64,000 bases of DNA from Magnolia sinica (taxonomy: Eukaryota; Streptophyta; Magnoliopsida; Magnoliales; Magnoliaceae). The notes below the pieces were generated by a model. That model ran no database searches and was not told where the DNA came from. It worked only from the letters and a program-made list of their open reading frames with translations. Position numbers and translations under genes: made by a program. Below are positions 57,172 through 64,000 of the stretch, in pieces; position 1 is the first letter of the stretch, and each line of letters begins with the position of its first letter. The DNA lies in the NCBI RefSeq assembly GCF_029962835.1, contig NC_080591.1, forward strand, positions 39,811,501 through 39,875,500, read 5' to 3'.

Positions 57172-58704
57172 ATTGACCATAAGATAGGTCATTTTGAATA
57201 CATAATTCAATTAGATCATTTTATAAGTGAATAGACTATTTCTCGACTAGTCCTAGACTCTGTTCGACTAGTCCTAGCACTAGCTCGACCAGTCCAAGAA
57301 ATTCCTCGACCAGTACTAAGTTTGTTGTAAAATTTTGAAATTTTTTGTTAAGCCTCGACCAGTCCTAGAGACTGCTCGACCGGTCGTGTGAATAGTACTC
57401 GACTCGTTCTCGACCAGTCCTGCAGCCTTGACTCAAAGTCTAGCAACTAAATCTGGTTCCACACGACCAGTCATGGACAGGTTATGACCAGTCGTGGAGG
57501 TCCCTCGACCAGTCGTAAAGGGCCTATGACCAGTTGTAGAACGACTTTATCTTATCGCGCTCAAAATTTCAAAAATCTGTTAGTTCTACGACCAGTCGTG
57601 GTATCCTCAGGACTAGTCATGAATGTGATTTCTTCACCTATAAATCGAGCACGAATTTCAGAATTTTTTAATTCAATTCAAGATAAATCAATATGCCACT
57701 CTGAGAGATAAGTTAGTGATCTTTTTAAGCTATATTGTGCTCATTTAATATTCTCTTAATTTAGCTTTATTATATTTGATTTTGTATTCTTTATTCTAAT
57801 CATATTTGAACAAGGGATGAGTATTGCCCTTTTCTTGGAATCAAAATTAAATAGAGCTAGCCCAACTTGATTTAATTTAAAATCAATTTAGAATTTAGAA
57901 CCATTTCATAAGTGAGTTTGGACATTGAACTTCTACGTTAAACTTCTACTCAAATTTGGTTCTTTCAGGCTTCATCAGAAGGAGAATATCCAGGTATTTT
58001 ACATTATTGTAAATTTCTGTATTTTGGTTTCATTGAGATTGTGCCAGAAAAATCTCTTTGTTTTGATTTGTCTGAGGTGATCCAGAAAACTTAGAGTGTG
58101 AGGTTTTTGAATTGTGTAAGCCCACTTGAAAGACACAATTGTGAACGTTTTAGGTGAACCTGGAAAAGCCTATTTTCATAGTGAACACTAATATCCACAG
58201 TGTGAGGATATTAGGAGTGGAGTAGTTATGTGGCTACTTTTCTAACTAGTTGGTGTACACACAAGCGAACAACTATAATTTTTGGTCTTTTAGTTTGATT
58301 ATTTATTTCTTTTTGTGGATGATTGTAATTTCCCATTTTGCATTATGGAGAATGTTGTAATTTTTTTATACAAGTGTCGGAATGTTGTAATAGCGTGGAT
58401 TTCATTCCTTGCTATTTATTTCTTTATTCCTCTGTATCAATTTGAGTTTTTAATACACAAACTATTCTAGTAAGGTTGTCCTACTATAAACCCTTGGTTT
58501 TTATGGTGTAAGGTTGTCCTTAGAACAACATCTGTATCAACCTCTCAATACTCATTCAGTTGAGGTTATCTTTAAATTCAACATTGGTGGATTGTCTATT
58601 GTTATCTATATTTAATTTATTTAAATTCCGCTGTTATTTTTTAATTTGGCATAGTCCTTTTCACCCCCCCCCCTCCCTTTAGGACATATAGCTTAGCCTT
58701 TTCA
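57172..58704 (+). mobile_element. Sirevirus-like Copia 5' LTR, 5'-truncated
   Basis: Matches the 3' LTR from about 63450 onwards and the solo LTR at 30409-32280. About 360 bases are missing at the start. Palindrome cluster 57240-57615, TATA box CTATAAATCG at 57638-57647, end TTAGCCTTTTCA. Confidence 0.8.
57240..57615 (+). repeat. Palindrome cluster of the Copia 5' LTR
   Basis: About fourteen CGACYAGTCS-type sites (for example TCGACTAGTCCTAG, CTCGACCGGTCGTG, ACGACCAGTCGTGG) ending 25 bases before the TATA box. The counterpart in the 3' LTR is at 63530-63830. Confidence 0.8.
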
Positions 58705-58706
58705 AG

Positions 58707-58718
58707 TGGTATCAGAGC
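58707..58718 (+). promoter_or_regulatory. Primer-binding site, initiator tRNA-Met (Copia)
   Basis: TGGTATCAGAGC two bases after the 5' LTR end. Confidence 0.92.
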
Positions 58719-58786
58719 CTAATAGCTTGCTTTTAATTATTCTCTTTTTATTTATTTCCGAAGCTAATCGATCTGAGCTATTTGAG

Positions 58787-59339
58787 ATGTCAAATTTTGA
58801 TAGTCTCTCAATCACTAGGCCTCCACCATTTGATGGCTCCAATTATGCCTATTGAAAAGCCAGAATGAGGATTTTTTAAAAATCCATGGATGAGAGCGTG
58901 TGGTAAGCCATAGTGACTGAATGGACCCCTCCTACCACTGAAGTAACTGGTATCGATGGATCCAAATCAATGAAACTCACACCTTATTTTACTTGGACTA
59001 CTCTTCATAAAAATGAGAGTAGTGTCAATGCAAAGGCTTTAAATGCCATAACTTGCACACTATCATCAGATGAATTCAAAAGAATTATATCCTGTGATAC
59101 TACAAAGCAAGCCTAGGATATTTTAGAAATGACACACAAGGAAACAACAATCGTCAAGAAATCTAAAGTCCAAATCCTTACAACCAAATTTGAGGAAATA
59201 CGTATAGAAGAAAGTGAAATGTTCATGGACTTTTATACTAGATTAAATGACATTGTTAACTCTATATGGGGTCTCGGTGATAAAATCCCATAAAGCAAAG
59301 TCTGTGCAAAGATACTATGCTCACTACCTGAACGGTTCA
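58787..59339 (+). pseudogene. Sirevirus-like Copia Gag (UBN2 type), cut by family C LTR
   Basis: Starts MSNFDSLSITRPPPFDGSNY, the usual DUF4219/UBN2 gag opening of plant Copia elements, followed by a stop where YWKARM is expected. Then KSMDESVW, ESSVNAKALNAITCTLSSDE, and ILEMTHKETTIVKKSKVQIL with FMDFYTRLNDIVNSIWGLGD. One frame is kept throughout, with at least five stops (positions expected to be W, L, N or Q, W, Q). It ends after LPERF at 59339, where the family C LTR begins. Zinc knuckle and pol are absent. Confidence 0.88.
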
Positions 59340-62300
59340 TGTCACGCCCCAAACTCGAAAACCGGTCTCACAAAATTCCCGATTGCCAAATCCAGTGCCA
59401 ACAACCTCCGTAGTACCCCATTCTCGGCTCCCGACACCCATACAGTAGGTTTCGATCCTGGGATTCTACAAGGAGGATTTCTAACATGATTTTGATTCGT
59501 AATGAGTATAACCATAAGCATAACCCATGAACAATAACCACAAGAACACCATCACAAAATTCACTATGATCAAAAACTTTGAGTACAATGCGTATGAAGG
59601 GAAATACAAGATAATAACGGAAACTCCTGAAGCTCGACTACACACTTCTACTGCAGCGAGGCTACGGCCGCGTCCTAACGTCACTTGCATGCATCAATCG
59701 TGCATAAGCTTATAGAAAGCTTAGAGGGTAGTGTAAGTGTGTGCACAATATGAGCGTGCTCAGAATACAATGTCAGAGTAATGTGAAATCATACTGATGA
59801 GTACATGAATGCAATCAGCCATACCAAGGCTATGCGGTGTAGATATGAATACTATCGGCCATATCAAGATAATGCGATGCAAAATGCAACTCATGCATGT
59901 CAATCCTCATCCACATGTCAATGTAGCTCCTCACTAGAGCATCAAATATTAGTATGGTTCTCATTCTAGATAATTACTGAGGCTTAGTACACTCCAAATG
60001 GCACTGCCCCTTTCCTAGGCGCACAGTCCAAGTGAGCGTAAGAAACCTCATTATCCGCCTGGCCAATAGTTTGTCAATACCTATCCGGAATGTCGATAGT
60101 GGACCCATTCACAAGCTGTTCAAACTCAGCCTAGTAATGCCCCCTACCCTCAGACAAGTAAGGCCACACCCCTTTCCAACTGACCATGACATAATGGGAG
60201 ACGCGGCTTCCTGGTATTTGGCCCTCGTGCACTCATATATCCACTCAGTCTCGACGTTGGAGTCATCCTCTAGTACCATCGGGTTTAGGAATTTTCACCC
60301 AGGGACATCTATGGCACCCCGATGTTAGAAACAGATTTCTAGTGTCCGATCCTACCATCCATGATGTGCCTATGGAGGCCACAACCCTGATGTCGCTAGG
60401 GCATGGAGTAATCATGTCATACAAATATGAAGTGAATGAATCACACTACCAATCATGCAGCAAATTCTGCATGTACTACGTGGTCATGTAGGGCAACTCG
60501 GCCTATCAGAGAGCCCATAAACAATCTGCCCGAAGGCATATGCTATGATCAGTCACTCCTCATATCAAGCATACATATGATGCAAATGAGCATGAATCAT
60601 GGAATTATACTAAGCATGTTTTATGGCGATGGACTTTGTTCATAACGAAGATAGGCCTAGATGGCCTAAACACTACAAAAATGGGCCTATCAATGGGCCC
60701 TAGGGAGAGTCATAATGCGGACATTTAACCAACATTATCCTTACAATGTGGATGTTAAACCATCATTCCTTCCAGGGCACGACCCGTTATAAACATCATT
60801 ATATACACCACGGTGAAATCACACATTGCAATGGACCTAAATACATCCCATTGGGCCTTAAAAACATCAAATGGGCCGCATAACATGGGCCATATATTCA
60901 TCAAGTGGGTTGCATCAATGGGCCACACCAATGGGCCTTATGTACATTGCAATGGGCCATAACCCATGGGCCTTGAATACATGACAATGGGCCCTCATAT
61001 GGCAAGTGGGCCTCATCACATGGGCCATATGTACATCAAATGGGATACACTAATGGGCCCTATGTATATCAAATTGGCCACACCCAAATATAAGTGGTGA
61101 TAATGATTTCCACCCTCAAAATTCCCAAGGCCCACCATAACATTTATTTCCCATCCAATCTGATCATAAGGTCACACAGACCTGAATTAAGAGGAAAAAT
61201 AAATTTCCTACTAATATAAAACTTCTACATTACCAAAGGATTTCAATGGGTCCCATCCAATCTGATCATAAGGTCACCAATGGGCCTTATGCACGTTCAA
61301 TCCTCACTGTGCAGTGTGGTCCACTTGATAAATAGATCTGTCTTATTTTTGTCTCAAGCCTTAAAATTATCTTTCAAAGTGGTTGCACGGTTTGGATGCA
61401 ACACGTGCATCATGGTGGGTCTCATAGGGATGGACGGCATAGATAAAGTACATACCTCATGGTGAGGTCCACACTAATGGAAGGTATGGATTACAATACA
61501 TACATCAGTGGGTCCCACATGGGGCCCACCATAACATTTACTTCCCATCCAATCTGTTAATAAGGTCACAGGGACCTGAATGAAGAGGAAAATTTTTTTC
61601 ATATTGATCCAAAACTCCTGGACCATAGGAGTTTCAATGGCAGACGCTCAATCCCACTGCTTCCTGTGACGTGGACCACCTGAGCTCAACGGCTGATTTA
61701 TTTAGGGAGGCCCACTGCCTAAATGGGGACACCAAATGCATAGCGTTGATGTCAACACACATCACGGTGAGGGCCATGGCTGCGACCCACGTCCCTGCCT
61801 AGGAGCAACGCAGCAGCATAGGACTTTGCTATTGCGTCCTCTGGACGAGCAGCAGCGCCTACTACATGTTGTGTTTCTTTTTTTTTTGAGAAATTTCCTA
61901 GGTGGGGCCCACATTAGGTGGATCCACTCCAGCCATTGGATTCCATGGCTCAAGATAGTTTAAACGAGCCCAATACTCAGTATGTTTTGGTGAATCGAAA
62001 CATCAATGTGGGTCCTAACAGCCTTGAACATTAGAAATCGTTGTTTTCTATGTTATGGCCCTCTAGAAAATCGGTTTGACTTCATTTTTTGGCTCAATGC
62101 CTAAAATGAGTTAAGGAATAGGATGAACGGTGTGGATGAGTCTCATACATCAAGGTGGGGCCCGCATAAGTGGCCCACCCAAAAACCTTAAATATAAGCA
62201 TATATATATATATATGTGTGTGTGTGTTGTTGTAAGAACACCCAACTGTCTGTTCACACTTCACAGAACCCACATCCAGCATCCCTGGATGCTGGACGAT

Positions 62301-62452
62301 TTGCATATAACACATAAAGGTGGGCCCCACCTACAGGTGTGCTGCCTAGGTGGGCCACCAAATGGTTGGATGGTGTGGATAAGACATACATCAAGGTGGG
62401 ATCCATCCGAGTGGACCACACATCACACAAAATGAAAAAGAGAGGGAGAGTA
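59340..62452 (-). mobile_element. Family C LTR inside the Copia gag (copy 5)
   Basis: About 3.1 kb. Its end (minus strand GAGTTTGGGGCGTGACA) is intact at 59340, next to GTTCA. The other end is lost near 62452, before the TGTAAG start, and no matching GTTCA was found. It contains shorter versions of the GGGCC and GGTGTGGAT arrays. Confidence 0.75.
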
Positions 62453-63065
62453 TGATATTTTGATGAGCGGTTAAGAACCTTAGAGGAAAAGGTGGAAGGT
62501 TTGCATGTATGCCAAGAGACTCAATTCAAATATATGCGAAAATACCTTCGGCGTATTAACAAGGGTTTACATCAACTTGATCCATCTATTCCTGCTCCGT
62601 CTTTTAGTTCTAACTAGTAGTTATTCATATTGGGTTTGTAATAACTCCTAACTTTACTTGTGCTTGAATAGTACTTGAATATGTTATGATGCTTCATGTT
62701 GATATTTTGATGCTAATCTATGGACATGTCTATGCTATTCACTCTCTTAAATCATACTCTTCTCTTATATTTTTTTGCTTCAATCCTCTCTTTCATTTTC
62801 TTTCCTTTGTCATATTGTGACAAAAGGGGGGATAAATGTGGTATGATTCTTGATGGTATGTGTGATTGTGGAGATATATGGGAATATATTTTTTCTTGGA
62901 TATGTATTTGATTAATACAGGTACTCTACAAATCACCTTCTCCTAGATTGAGGGGGAGTATTGGACTATGGGGGAGTTGTAGTGAGTTGTTGTAGCATTT
63001 CCGATGCATGATTCTTTATTGAACTGCTGCATGATTATTTAGTTGGTTTTTGTAACAAATTTAAT
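62453..63065 (+). pseudogene. Copia 3' internal end with C-terminal ORF remnant
   Basis: An open stretch at about 62464-62618 encodes DERLRTLEEKVEGLHVCQET and KYMRKYLRRINKGLHQLDPS, a likely coiled coil ending in PSIPAPSFSSN and a stop. It may be the tail of the extra, env-like ORF carried by Sireviruses; that is inference. Beyond it lie several GGGGGA purine blocks (62825, 62951, 62971, 63067), matching the repeated polypurine tracts reported for Sireviruses. Pol is missing, lost with the truncated family C insert. Confidence 0.6.
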
Positions 63066-63077
63066 AAAGGGGGAGAT
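63066..63077 (+). promoter_or_regulatory. Polypurine tract of the Copia element
   Basis: AAAGGGGGAGAT immediately before the 3' LTR. Confidence 0.88.
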
Positions 63078-64000
63078 TGTAAGTGCTATATTGGAAATCC
63101 AACACCCAAATTTGTCAAATTTTGTTGTGTCAAACCATTTAGAATCTATATCATGTTTTGATAAGTTGGAAAGATCATCTTCATGCATTTTAAGTTGTCC
63201 ACGTCATCGTCGAACTTTTCTACAATACAAGTTGAAGAACGTTAACAAAGTTCTAGACAACAAGCTCAAGTACAAGAAGTTCAAGTACAAGAACTGAAGT
63301 TTGAAGCTCAAGCTAAAGTTACAGATCACTACCTTAAGTCTAGCCCAAGTTCAAGACTTCAAGGACAAGGCTCATATACTTCAAGTAATCAAAAGCGATC
63401 AATGTTTCGATGTTTCAAACTCACAAACAAGGTATGGATGACCCTAGATTGACCATACGATGGGTCATATTGATTGCATATTGAATTTGGGTCAATGTAT
63501 AAGTTTATAAGATTTTCTTCAACTAGTCCTAGTCATTGTTCGACTAGTCCAAGCACTGGCTCGACCAGTCCAAAGTGTTTCTTGACCAATCCAAGATTTG
63601 TTGAGATTTTTTGAGAATTTTTGGTAATGGCTCGACCAGTCGTCGACACTGCTCGACCAGTTGAGTGAACAATCTTGACCAGTCGTGCAGTGCTCGACTC
63701 AAAGTCCAACAAGCTTTTCTGGTCCCACTCGACCAGTCTAGTAACGGCTTTATCCTATCAGGCCAGAAATTTTAAAAATTGGTTGGTGCTTCGACCAATC
63801 GAACTGACCCTTAGACTAGTCAAGGGAATAAAATTTTTACCTATAAATAGAGGACGAATCTCAGAGTTTTTCATTCATTCCAAGCCTAATCAAGTCATCA
63901 CTTTGAGAGATAAGTTCTTGCAATTGTTAAGCTATAACTTATTCATTTTAGATTCTATTTATAGCTTTTTGTATTTGATTTTGTGATCTTTGTTCAATTC
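63078..64000 (+). mobile_element. Sirevirus-like Copia 3' LTR (runs off window)
   Basis: Starts TGTAAGTGCTATATTGG. Palindromes 63530-63830, TATA box CTATAAATAG at 63841-63850. The first 370 bases are the part missing from the 5' LTR and match the start of the solo LTR at 32280. Confidence 0.85.

Noticed and set aside
57240..57615. Regularly spaced short palindromes resembling a CRISPR array
   Set aside because: Spacing and sequence vary, units are too short, the cluster lies upstream of a TATA box in an LTR, and the DNA is from a plant.

Overview
This window looks like intergenic DNA from a flowering plant with a large, repeat-rich genome. It is almost wholly a nest of decayed transposable elements. 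The evidence is plant-type retroelement domains, primer-binding sites matching plant tRNA-Asp and initiator tRNA-Met, a CACTA transposon end, and one exon of a plant-type phospholipase D. The species cannot be read from the sequence. A magnoliid or other early-diverging angiosperm is only a weak guess, from a remembered impression of similar 'GGTGTGGAT...GTGGGTCCCACC' repeat families. No intact host gene, tRNA, rRNA or CRISPR array was found.

Layout, left to right. 1-895: 5' part of a minus-strand LINE with a broken RRM ORF1. 950-1120: an isolated phospholipase D exon on the plus strand. 2300-2798: one end of a CACTA (En/Spm) DNA transposon inserted in a reverse transcriptase gene. 2799-57171: a head-to-tail, minus-strand array of Athila-like Ty3/Gypsy elements that share LTRs. 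Four LTRs (6596-8060, 9873-10503, 30219-34311, and 50656-51067 plus 56208-56848) are each flanked on both sides by element-internal sequence.

Later insertions split this array. Element B (15358-28728, plus strand, target duplication GTAGG) is a complete but dead Tekay-like chromovirus. It has 3112-bp LTRs, an extra ORF ahead of gag, and gag-PR-RT-RH-IN-chromodomain remains. A solo Sirevirus-type Copia LTR lies at 30409-32280. Element C (36488-49043, minus strand) belongs to a family with very long LTRs (3.7-5.1 kb) made largely of degenerate tandem repeats. Its gag carries two zinc knuckles, and a solo LTR of the same family (42088-45808) sits inverted inside it. A further LTR of this family (51068-56207) splits an Athila LTR.

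57172-64000: a Sirevirus-like Copia element, 5'-truncated, with a degraded gag. It is interrupted at 59340 by a fifth copy of the long-LTR family, and its 3' LTR runs off the window.

No genes here cooperate as a pathway. What the window records is a relative order of insertion, LTR-LTR recombination, and decay by C-to-T type changes. The observations most worth following are the phospholipase D exon next to a CACTA end, clusters of a TCGACTAGTCGA-type palindrome just upstream of the TATA box in both Copia and Gypsy LTRs, the shared-LTR Athila array, the extra ORF in element B, and the giant repeat-built LTRs of family C.
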